Source: JBJXGC01 sp046154545
GTDB lineage: Bacteria; Chloroflexota; Dehalococcoidia; Tepidiformales; Tepidiformaceae
Assembly: GCA_046154545.1 (NCBI GenBank)
Contig: JBJXGC010000246.1
Location: forward strand, 1 to 15,301
Length of the DNA: 15,301 nt
Direction of reading: 5' to 3'
A program made the position numbers and the translations under genes. Of the stretch, positions 6,710 through 12,722 are shown in pieces (position 1 is the stretch's first letter; every line of letters begins with the position of its first letter). The notes beneath the pieces were generated by a model, which was given only the letters and a program-made list of their open reading frames with translations, was not told where the DNA came from and did no database searches.

Positions 6710-7479
6710 TTCAGGTTCACACGCATCCCGCAGACGAAGACCTGGTCGTCCGAGCGGTAGCAGCCCCGCCGCTTCGCCGCTTCGAGGATGTGCGCCCGAT
6801 CGACCGCCTTCACGTCGATGCCGCCCAGGCCCTCGGGCCGGCCGTCCGTGATCGGCACGAACCGCAGGGTCGCGTCGGCCAGGGCGATGGCGATGTTCCC
6901 GGCGTCGTCTTTGCCCACCGGGAGTTCGGCGATCTCCGCCCAGCGCGCCGCCGTCTTCGCCGGGTCGTCACACTGCAGTTCGGCGGCCACCAGGCCGGAC
7001 ACGACGTTCAGCCGCTGCCCCGCCTTCCAGCCGGCCCCGCCAGCCGGGTCCCACGGCCCATCCGGGTCGTGCGCACCCGGCCCGAGCTGCTCGTCGATCT
7101 CGAAGAACGAGCCCCCCGTGTCCTTCGGATGCATCTGCATATTGTTGAACTCGTGGGTCGTGAAGTCGCTCACGAGGCGGATGCCGAGTTCGGCCACCCG
7201 CTTCCGCCGCGGGGCGTGGTCGTCGCACTGCGTGATCACCATGTACCCGCCGTCACCGCCCCGGCGTTCGAGGTAGCGTCCCCCGGCTGTCCCCTCCTGC
7301 GTCGGCGCCACCACTTCCAGCATCGTGTTGCCGATCGGCAGGAGCGCGTTCTCCAGTCCATAGCGGCCCACGCCTGGATCCCGGAAACACACCTCGATGC
7401 CGAGGACATCCCGCAAGTCATCGAGGACCGGTTCCAGCTTGTTGGCGACGAGGGCGATCTGGCGAAGTCTGAGCCACAT
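6706..7479 (-). CDS. VOC/glyoxalase-like domain protein
   Basis: The 257-residue protein has two beta-alpha-beta-beta-beta-like halves (about 4-130 and 158-255), the layout of vicinal-oxygen-chelate proteins of the Glyoxalase-like type. Candidate metal positions are Q7 in the first strand, E55 in MLEVVAP, H117, and E127 in GGSFFEIDE. The assignment of individual ligands is tentative. The frame is open 53 codons further upstream, but ATG 7479 is chosen because GGAGG stands 8 nt before it and the protein then begins directly with the first strand (MWLRLRQIALVANKLEPVL). It ends inside the start codon of crotonase 1 (4-bp overlap). VOC proteins include dioxygenases, epimerases such as methylmalonyl-CoA epimerase, and lyases. 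Coupling to a crotonase makes an acyl-CoA or related carboxylic substrate reasonable but unproven. Confidence 0.75.
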   Translation of the reverse strand: MWLRLRQIALVANKLEPVLDDLRDVLGIEVCFRDPGVGRYGLENALLPIGNTMLEVVAPTQEGTAGGRYLERRGGDGGYMVITQCDDHAPRRKRVAELGIRLVSDFTTHEFNNMQMHPKDTGGSFFEIDEQLGPGAHDPDGPWDPAGGAGWKAGQRLNVVSGLVAAELQCDDPAKTAARWAEIAELPVGKDDAGNIAIALADATLRFVPITDGRPEGLGGIDVKAVDRAHILEAAKRRGCYRSDDQVFVCGMRVNLK

Positions 7480-7669
7480 GAGACATACCTCCGGATGCGG
7501 CAGCGCCGCAGCGTAATCTGAGCCGCGAGCATACAACCCAACCCAGCCCTCCGCACCGCCCAACCGTTCGAACCCTCGGTCACCCTGGCCCCCGTGGCGA
7601 TTATCGCCCGGCCAGCTGGGCTGACGCCGGCGAGCCACGGCGCTGCCGCCTGGAATCGGTCGCCAACCC

Positions 7670-8548
7670 CTATGCCCGCTCCGCCGCCCGCACCGTGTTC
7701 ACCAGCAGCATGGCGATCGTCATCGGTCCGACGCCCCCCGGCACGGGGGTGATCCAGGACGCGACCTCCTTGACCGCTTCGAAGTCCACGTCGCCGACCA
7801 TCCGCCAGCCCCGCTTGCGTTCGGGCGCGTCGATCCGGTTCGTGCCGACGTCGATGACCACGGCGTTCGGCTTCACCATCTCCGCCCGGAGGGTGTTGGG
7901 GCGCCCCGCCGCCATCACGACGATGTCCGCCTCACGGGTATGGCGGCCGATGTCTGGCGTGCCCGTGTGGCAGATCGTGACGGTGGCGTTCGCCCCCTTC
8001 TCCTTGTTGCTCAGGAGCACCGCCAGCGGCCTCCCCACCAGCGTCGAACGCCCGACCACGACAACGTGCTTGCCCGCCGGGTCGTTGCCCGTCCGGGTCA
8101 GTAGCTGGACGACCCCGTTCGGGGTGCAGGGGATGGCACCGTCCGTCTGGCCGCGCAGCAGCCGTCCGAGGTTCACGGGATGGAGACCGTCCACATCCTT
8201 GCGGGGGTCGATGGCGTCGATGATCGTCCGCTCGTCGACCTGCGGTGGCAACGGCAGTTGGGGGAGGATGGCATGGAACCGGCCGTCCGCGTTTAGCCGT
8301 CCGACCAGGTCAAGAAGCTCCGCCTGGCTGGTTGTGGCAGGCAGGCGGAAGGTCTCGCTGAAGATGCTCGCTTCCTCGCAGGCCTTCGCCTTCATCGACA
8401 CGTAGCTGATGGAGCCGGGATCCTCACCAACGAGGACAGCCGCCAGCCCGGCCGTGACACCGCGCGCCGCCAGGGCGGCAGCCCGCGTCTTCACTTCCGC
8501 CCGGATCTCAGCCGCGATAGCCGTCCCGTCAATGAGCTGTGCGGTCAT
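7670..8548 (-). CDS. folD: bifunctional methylene-THF dehydrogenase/methenyl-THF cyclohydrolase
   Basis: FolD converts 5,10-methylene-THF to 5,10-methenyl-THF with NADP+ and then hydrolyses it to 10-formyl-THF in the cytoplasm. All signature blocks are present in order: SYVSMKAKACEE with catalytic K53 and Y49, the QLPLPPQ substrate loop, DVDGLHPVN, PCTPNG, the Rossmann turn VVGRSTLVGRP, and TPVPGGVGPMT near the C terminus. At 292 residues it has normal family length. The ATG at 8548 has no good ribosome site, but TACGAT ends 6 nt upstream, suggesting a leaderless start. glyA lies upstream on the same strand, separated by a broken aspartic-protease gene, so the two one-carbon genes are neighbours but probably separately transcribed. 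Confidence 0.97.
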   Translation of the reverse strand: MTAQLIDGTAIAAEIRAEVKTRAAALAARGVTAGLAAVLVGEDPGSISYVSMKAKACEEASIFSETFRLPATTSQAELLDLVGRLNADGRFHAILPQLPLPPQVDERTIIDAIDPRKDVDGLHPVNLGRLLRGQTDGAIPCTPNGVVQLLTRTGNDPAGKHVVVVGRSTLVGRPLAVLLSNKEKGANATVTICHTGTPDIGRHTREADIVVMAAGRPNTLRAEMVKPNAVVIDVGTNRIDAPERKRGWRMVGDVDFEAVKEVASWITPVPGGVGPMTIAMLLVNTVRAAERA

Positions 8549-8554
8549 GCGCCC

Positions 8555-8582
8555 ATCGTAGGGTCGTCGCGATGTAGGGTCG
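8555..8582 (-). promoter_or_regulatory. folD promoter region: -10-like hexamer with a direct repeat
   Basis: On the minus strand TACGAT (8560-8555) lies 6 nt before the folD ATG. A 9-bp direct repeat, GTAGGGTCG on the plus strand, occurs at 8558-8566 and 8574-8582. Its copies are 16 bp apart, and one overlaps the hexamer. This could be an operator or chance repetition. No -35 element is clear. Confidence 0.3.
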
Positions 8583-8610
8583 CGGGCAAGAAGGCCCTCG
8601 ACCCGGACGT

Positions 8611-9010
8611 TCAGGCCATGATGGAGCTGTCGCCCGGGCCGAGGGGGAGCTTGCGAGGGCGCCGATTCTGAAGGTCCGGCTCGACTCCAAGGCCCTCCAT
8701 CGCGATCGCTCCCAGCAACGCAGGCATCCCCTCAGGCAGTTCGATGCACTCGGTAACCGTCTTCCGGTCTTCGAAGAGGACCAGGGCGTTCGCGAAGATC
8801 CGGCGCGTCTCGATGCCCGTGGCCACTTTGACCGGGATCTCTTGCAACAGCGCAATTGCCCAGCCGGGCGATCACGCCGGCGGGGAGGCAGAGGTGGGTC
8901 GCGCCCGAATCCATCACGATCTGGCGGAGCCGCTCCGCGCGAGGCGAGGAGGTCACGCCCGCGGCATCGGCCGAGTTCTCCACCTCGAAATCGATGAATG
9001 CCTGGCCCAC
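8611..9010 (-). pseudogene. retropepsin-like (clan AA) aspartic protease, frameshifted
   Basis: Two overlapping frames together make one clan AA aspartic-protease-like protein of about 132 residues. The N-terminal part, from GTG 9010, reads VGQAFIDFEVEN and reaches the catalytic D-S-G-A-T motif (D34-T38) and LPAGVIARLG. The frame then shifts by one extra base near 8855-8862. It continues as LLQEIPVKVATG...RRIFANALVLF...ELPEGMPALLGAIAMEGLGVEPDLQNRR, which is the expected second half, with the LLGxxxxExLGLEPD-QNRR ending of this bacterial family. Such small proteases are known as cytosolic retropepsin-like proteins of unclear substrate. Without the frameshift it would be intact, so either it is a recent pseudogene or the base is a sequencing or assembly error. 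The start is uncertain, since the frame is open to 9157. Confidence 0.7.
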
Positions 9011-9070
9011 AGACGGCTCCTCGGCTTCGACCGTTGCTGCGATTGTGCGGCTGACCACGGGTTCAGTGTA

Positions 9071-9171
9071 CCACCGGGCCGGGCCGGCCGGCTCCGCTTC
9101 GGCCGGTTGCGGCCGCTGCGGCTCGGCGCAGCACAACCGGAACGTGCGTCCAACCACCGGGCCGGGCCGGC
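9071..9171. repeat. 18-bp direct repeat, two copies 83 bp apart
   Basis: CCACCGGGCCGGGCCGGC occurs exactly at 9071-9088 and 9154-9171, between the protease remnant and the end of glyA. The interval between them is GC-rich with several short CCGG/GGCC inverted repeats. It may be the trace of a duplication or small deletion event in a decaying region; no function can be read. Confidence 0.6.
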
Positions 9172-9239
9172 ACTTTCACGTCCATCTCCGCGCCGACCGC
9201 AGCCAGGACTTGGCTGACGGTCGCCCAGGTTGGCGTTAG
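9168..9239 (-). pseudogene. possible C-terminal remnant of an XRE-type antitoxin/regulator
   Basis: One minus-strand frame just after the glyA stop reads TVSQVLAAVGAEMDVKV. This resembles the last helix and strand of HigA/XRE-type antitoxins (pattern 'TLERVLAALGAxLEVRV'). There is no helix-turn-helix portion before it and no start codon nearby, since the preceding sequence is glyA. If real, it is a stump left after a deletion joined it to glyA. The match is short and could be chance in GC-rich DNA. Confidence 0.25.
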
Positions 9240-10483
9240 GCGTCCGTAATGCCGGGGACGGGATAGGCCTTCGCGAAGTCGGCCACTTCCTGGCGGACGG
9301 CCTCGCGGACGCCGTCACCATCCGGATCCTTCATGACGCGGCAGATCCAGGCGGCGACGCGTTGCATGTCGGCCGGGCCCATGCCCCGGGTGGTGAGGGC
9401 CGGCGTGCCGAGACGGAGGCCACTGCCGATGAAGGGCGACCTCGTGTCGTAGGGGATGGTGTTCTTGTTCGCGATAATGCCAGCGCCCTGGAGGGCGTTC
9501 TGGGCCTTGAGCCCACTGATGTTCATGGAGTTGCAATCGACGAGGATGAGGTGGTTGTCCGTGCCGCCGGAGACGAGGCGGAGGCCGCCGGCGACGAGGG
9601 CTTCGGCCAGGGCATGCGCGTTTTCGACGATGCGGCGGGCGTAGAGCTTGAACTCCGGGCGGAGGGCCTCACCGAAGGCGACGGCCTTGGCGGCGATGCT
9701 ATGGATGTGGGGGCCGCCCTGGGTGCCCGGGAAGACGGCCTTGTCGATCGCCTCGGCCAGTTCGGCGCGGGCGAGGATGAGGCCGCCGCGAGGGCCGCGC
9801 AGGGTCTTGTGGGTCGTGGTCGTCACCATCGCGGCGTGGGGGACGGGGGACATGTGCTCACCACCGGCCACGAGGCCGGCGATATGGGACATGTCCACCA
9901 TCAGGATGGCCCCCACCTCAGCGGCGATCTCGGCAAAGGCGGCGAAGTCGATCTTGCGGGGGTAGGCCGTGTAGCCAGCGACGATGACCTTCGGCTTGCA
10001 TTCGACCGCCTGGCGGCGGACAGCAGCCATGTCGATCATTTCGGATTCGCGGTCGACGGTGTAGGGCTGGAAGTTGTAGAGGCGGCCGCTGAAGTTGACC
10101 GGCGACCCGTGGGTGAGGTGGCCACCCTGGTCGAGGCTCAGGCCCATCACGGTCGCACCCGGTTCGATCGTGGCGAAGTAGGCGGCCATGTTGGCCTCGG
10201 CGCCGGAACTCGGCTGGACGTTCACGTGGTCGGCCCCGAAGAGCTGCTTCGCCCGGTCGATGGCCAGCGTCTCCACGCGGTCGGCGTGCTGGTTACCGGC
10301 GTAGTAGCGCTTGCCCGGGTAGCCCTCGGCGTACTTGTTCGCGAAGACCGAACCGGTCGCTTCGAGGACGGCCGCCGAGGCGTAGTTTTCGCTGGCGATC
10401 AGCTCGAGCGTCTCGACCTGGCGGACGCGTTCGTCGGCGATGATGGACGCGACCTCAGGGTCGCCGGAAGCAAGGGCAGACAT
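9236..10483 (-). CDS. glyA: serine hydroxymethyltransferase
   Basis: GlyA is the cytoplasmic PLP enzyme that moves the serine beta-carbon to tetrahydrofolate, giving glycine and 5,10-methylene-THF. The 415-residue protein has the family's full length and motifs: ELIASENYAS near the N terminus (27-36), YAEGYPGKRYYAGN (51-64), NVQPSSGAEAN (88-98), DMSHIAGLVAGG with the PLP-contacting D197/H200, and the Schiff-base lysine K226 in TTTTHKTLRGPRGG. The ATG at 10483 has GAGG only 4 nt upstream; it gives the usual N terminus. It lies 97 bp after the alpha/beta hydrolase stop and upstream of folD, which uses its product. Sequence after its stop is decayed (pseudogene, repeats), so insertions or deletions seem to have occurred between glyA and folD. 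Confidence 0.97.
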   Translation of the reverse strand: MSALASGDPEVASIIADERVRQVETLELIASENYASAAVLEATGSVFANKYAEGYPGKRYYAGNQHADRVETLAIDRAKQLFGADHVNVQPSSGAEANMAAYFATIEPGATVMGLSLDQGGHLTHGSPVNFSGRLYNFQPYTVDRESEMIDMAAVRRQAVECKPKVIVAGYTAYPRKIDFAAFAEIAAEVGAILMVDMSHIAGLVAGGEHMSPVPHAAMVTTTTHKTLRGPRGGLILARAELAEAIDKAVFPGTQGGPHIHSIAAKAVAFGEALRPEFKLYARRIVENAHALAEALVAGGLRLVSGGTDNHLILVDCNSMNISGLKAQNALQGAGIIANKNTIPYDTRSPFIGSGLRLGTPALTTRGMGPADMQRVAAWICRVMKDPDGDGVREAVRQEVADFAKAYPVPGITDA

Positions 10484-10580
10484 AGGGCCTCACGGGGGAA
10501 GGGGTGGTACGAGGCTATCACACCATGTCCAAAACACACGCGCAGCGGGGTGGGGCGTTCGGCGGGGGCGAACACCGGCC

Positions 10581-11378
10581 TTAGGTCCGCGCCAGGAACG
10601 CCGCGACGGCGCGGTTGAATTCGGCCGGGTATTCCGCCGCGAAGCCGTGGCCGCCGCGGGGGAGCACGCGCATCTCGGCGCCGGGGATGGCGCGGGCGAG
10701 TTCAGCGCTTTCGAAGGGCGGCGTGAGGATGTCTTCGGCGCCGACGAGGACGAGGGTCGGCGCGGTGATCTTGCCGAGGCGATCCGTCGTGTCAAAGGCG
10801 ATGGTGGCGTCGAGCTGGCGCAGGTAGGCGTGCTTCTGGACGGGATAGGGGTCCTTCGCGGCGAGGGCGAGCCGTTCCATCGGCAGGTGTTCGTCCTGGA
10901 GGATGGCGGAGGTGGAGCCCCAGGGCTGCTGGATCGCGGCCATTACGTCGCGGGGGATGTCCGCCTCCCAGAGCGCGCGCTGGGCGATGGCGATGCGCTT
11001 GCGCAGTTCGCCCGCTTTCGCCCGCGAACAGGCGATGACGAGCCTGTCGATCTTTTCCGGGTAGTTGATGGCCAGCTCCTGGGCGATCATCCCGCCCATG
11101 CTGGCCCCGACGATGTGGGCGCGGGCTATGCCGAGGCCATCCATGAGGGCGGCGGTGTCGCCGGCCATACCTCTAATGGAGTAGGGCTCATCTGGCGCGC
11201 TTGTCCGGCCGGTGCCCCGGTTGTCGAAGGTGGTCACCCGGAACCGCTTCGCCAGGGCCGGCGCATTCAGGAGCCATGCGCCGGAGTGGGCGCCGAGGCC
11301 CATGATCAGCAGGAGGTCGGGCCCGGTGCCCTCCTGACGGTAGTAGATATCGATGCCGTTCGCCTTCAGTGTGGTCAC
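10581..11378 (-). CDS. alpha/beta-fold hydrolase
   Basis: The 265-residue protein has the alpha/beta-hydrolase order: a LLLIMGLGAHSGAW oxyanion loop (22-35), the FDNRGTGRTSAP turn (51-62), the nucleophile elbow GASMGG with S93, the acid in LVGAEDILTP (D216), and H244 in RGGHGF. It resembles 3-oxoadipate enol-lactonase (PcaD) and related ester or C-C bond hydrolases, but the cap region is too variable to name a substrate. The frame is open to 11453; GTG 11378 is preferred because GAGGAG stands 6 nt before it and the protein then starts with the usual first strand (TTLKANGIDIYYRQEG). The upstream REP repeat begins about 90 bp before the start codon, so its promoter must be short, be supplied by the repeat, or lie beyond it. 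Confidence 0.88.
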   Translation of the reverse strand: MTTLKANGIDIYYRQEGTGPDLLLIMGLGAHSGAWLLNAPALAKRFRVTTFDNRGTGRTSAPDEPYSIRGMAGDTAALMDGLGIARAHIVGASMGGMIAQELAINYPEKIDRLVIACSRAKAGELRKRIAIAQRALWEADIPRDVMAAIQQPWGSTSAILQDEHLPMERLALAAKDPYPVQKHAYLRQLDATIAFDTTDRLGKITAPTLVLVGAEDILTPPFESAELARAIPGAEMRVLPRGGHGFAAEYPAEFNRAVAAFLART

Positions 11379-11468
11379 ATCCTGCTCCTCGTCCTGCGTT
11401 GTCGCGAAACAGTACTCCGCCCGGGCGCCGTCCGCCTCCCACCGCGCTGGCAAGGGTGACTGCGACGC

Positions 11469-11620
11469 TTCCTTAGCCCGACTGCGAAGGAGGGCCCTGG
11501 TCCTTGGCGTGACACGAGTCGCGCGGGGCCCACACGTCCCATGTCAGGGACGAGAGGGCGGTGGCGGGCGCCTGGCGGCGCACGCGGGGGACCGGGCCCT
11601 CCTGGCGGTCGGGCTAAGGA
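11469..11620. repeat. REP/BIME palindrome, copy 1
   Basis: The perfect 12-bp inverted ends TCCTTAGCCCGA (11470-11481) and TCGGGCTAAGGA (11609-11620) are the tips of imperfect arms of about 40 nt. The centre has a small hairpin, CGTCCC-ATGTCA-GGGACG. The copy aligns with the one at 12263-12417 along its length, at roughly four-fifths identity by eye. Confidence 0.8.
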
Positions 11621-11622
11621 CA

Positions 11623-11645
11623 GTAGCCATCGTGGGCCTACGATG
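11623..11645 (+). repeat. GTAG plus hairpin, REP-like foot
   Basis: GTAG (11623-11626), one spacer base, then CATCGT-GGGCCT-ACGATG (11628-11645, 6-bp stem). A GTAG tetranucleotide at the 5' foot of a hairpin is the known recognition layout for several RAYTs. GTAG also follows the second palindrome at the same 2-nt distance (12420-12423), but without this hairpin. Confidence 0.45.
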
Positions 11646-11666
11646 TCTGTGCCTGCGATGCCCTCT

Positions 11667-11703
11667 TTAGCCCGACGGCGAGGCAGGGCTCCGGTCCTCG
11701 TCC
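11667..11703 (+). repeat. half REP arm next to the RAYT 3' end
   Basis: Starting at TTAGCCCGAC, this stretch matches the left arm of the two palindromes (conserved blocks TTAGCCCGAC, AGGGCT and GGTCCT). It lacks the opposite arm and ends about 8 bp before the RAYT stop. Confidence 0.6.
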
Positions 11704-11710
11704 TATCGAC

Positions 11711-12244
11711 TCAGAGGTCGGCGCCCTGCCCTTCGACCACGTACTCGCAGGCCGCTGTGACCTGTTCGTCGCGCCACAGGTACGTTGTGCTCCCGTGACG
11801 CGACCACACCTTCGCGCCTGTCGCGATCAGCCCGGCCTCCCGTAAGCGCTTCGTATACCACGCCTTCAGCGATCCCATCACCCGCTCGGGCGGGATCTCC
11901 ACGGAGACAACGACGTGCACGTGGTTCGTGCGTCCGTTGAGGGCGTGGACGGGCCACTCACGGGTCGCGGCCGTTTCGCGTATCGCTCCATCGACCACCT
12001 GGCGTTCGGCCCGGCCAAGGGTCACCGGCTGGCCGAGGCGTCGGCTCTCCTCCCACGCCTCGCGCTGCGGGTTCCGGTCGAGCATCGGCGCGCCGGGGCC
12101 TGTCAGGCCACGCTGCATCGAGCCGCGCTCATCGCCGTGGAGCCAGGTGCCGTACGTACGGAAGGTGATGAAGTACGCCAACGGGTGTGCCGCTGCCAAG
12201 GGCCAGATGGTACAGCACGTCCTGGCTGGAACGCGCGCGGGCAT
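11711..12244 (-). CDS. REP-associated tyrosine transposase (RAYT, Y1/IS200-like)
   Basis: The 177-residue protein has the Y1 HUH-nuclease fold. It begins with the strand AYFITFRTYGTWLHGD (residues 23-38). The HUH metal site is H108-V-H110 in RTNHVHVVVS, and Y130 in SLKAWYTKRL is the catalytic tyrosine. The C-terminal WSRHGSTTYLW box follows. HUH proteins of this type nick and join single-stranded DNA at hairpins; RAYTs are thought to spread REP sequences. The reading frame is intact, and ATG 12244 has GGAGG 6 nt upstream, so it may still be expressed. The start codon lies 18 bp inside the right-hand palindrome, and the stop lies 8 bp from the half arm. It could instead be classed as a solitary IS200-like transposase, but the matching flanking arms favour RAYT. 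Confidence 0.85.
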   Translation of the reverse strand: MPARVPARTCCTIWPLAAAHPLAYFITFRTYGTWLHGDERGSMQRGLTGPGAPMLDRNPQREAWEESRRLGQPVTLGRAERQVVDGAIRETAATREWPVHALNGRTNHVHVVVSVEIPPERVMGSLKAWYTKRLREAGLIATGAKVWSRHGSTTYLWRDEQVTAACEYVVEGQGADL

Positions 12245-12262
12245 CAGTGACCTCCGTGGCGG

Positions 12263-12417
12263 TTCCTTAGCCCGAGTGCCAAGAAGGGCCCCCGTCCCTT
12301 GGCGTGACTCGGGTGGCGCGGGCCTACACGTCCCATGCCAGGGACGGGAGGGCGTTGGCGGGTGCCCTGGTGTCGCACGCGGAGGACCAGAGCCCTCCCT
12401 CGCGGTCGGGCTAAGGA
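12263..12417. repeat. REP/BIME palindrome, copy 2
   Basis: It begins TTCCTTAGCCCGA and ends TCGGGCTAAGGA (12406-12417), with the same central hairpin, CGTCCC-ATGCCA-GGGACG. The arms differ from copy 1 at scattered positions, some of which keep pairing (CCAA/TTGG in the left arm here). The right tip contains the stop codon of the neighbouring minus-strand gene. Confidence 0.8.
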
Positions 12418-12720
12418 ACGTAGTGATCCTGTGCCCGCGGGGCCCTGCTTAGCAGAAACGCCGCCGGGTTGATGCCGCCCTCGCCCCGGCGCGCATCCCA
12501 GAGGTTCACCAGCCGCTCGACTTCGTTCAGCACGATTTGGGGCGCGATGGTCCGGGGAAGGCGCAGCTCGGCGACGCGCGTCCAGGCGTTGATGAGCCGG
12601 CCCCGGGGCGTATCCGGCATGCGCAGATCAACCTCCACGGCCAGGCGGACGCGCTCGAGGGCCCGGCAGCAGCTCCCTCGGCGAGTACTGCATCTCGTGG
12701 CCGCGCTTCACGGGGAACAC
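12411..12720 (-). pseudogene. small uncharacterised helical protein, frameshifted and with a REP-derived end
   Basis: I do not recognise this family. Two frames together give one protein of about 95 residues. The first part contains EMQYSPRELL. One extra base in the GCCCGG run near 12661-12668 then shifts to the frame reading ALERVRLAVEVDLRMPDTP and continuing through LRLPRTIAPQIVLNEVERLV to the end. The hypothetical repaired junction, RELLRALERVRLAVEVDL, reads as a smooth amphipathic helix, which supports a single original gene. Possible starts are GTG 12720, GTG 12711 or ATG 12693; the first is only 2 bp past the crotonase 2 stop, so the two were probably one operon. The stop codon TAG (12413-12411) falls within the tip of the REP palindrome, so the last few residues are probably not native. 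The alternatives are a sequencing error at the frameshift, or two unrelated frames. Confidence 0.5.
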
Positions 12721-12722
12721 GG

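Larger units (their letters stand above)
11469..12417. mobile_element. RAYT transposase gene framed by REP palindromes (BIME-like unit)
   Basis: The unit consists of a ~150-bp palindromic repeat, a short GTAG hairpin, a half repeat, a minus-strand RAYT gene and a second ~150-bp palindromic repeat. Both outer repeats start with TTCCTTAGCCCGA and end with TCGGGCTAAGGA. A ~40-nt arm recurs five times in the unit. REP-associated tyrosine transposases in other bacteria are usually single-copy genes flanked by REPs in opposite orientations, and this matches. No target-site duplication is evident at the outer edges. Confidence 0.75.

Noticed and set aside
7480..7638. Longer N terminus for the VOC protein (start at 7638)
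   Set aside because: The extra 53 residues have no strand pattern, and GGAGG lies 8 nt before 7479.
10484..10580. Sigma70-type promoter and terminator between the alpha/beta hydrolase and glyA
   Set aside because: A TGGACA-like -35 with a poor TACCAC -10, and a 5-bp GTTCG/CGAAC stem without a T-tract, are too weak to report as features.
9230..10618. 462-codon open frame on the plus strand opposite glyA
   Set aside because: It is the antisense of a certain gene (glyA) in GC-rich DNA. The translation is Gly/Val/Asp/Arg-rich, with no family motif.
11469..12417. Classical IS element with terminal inverted repeats, DDE type
   Set aside because: The encoded protein is a Y1 HUH enzyme, the palindromes are direct copies that are each self-complementary, and no target duplication is visible.
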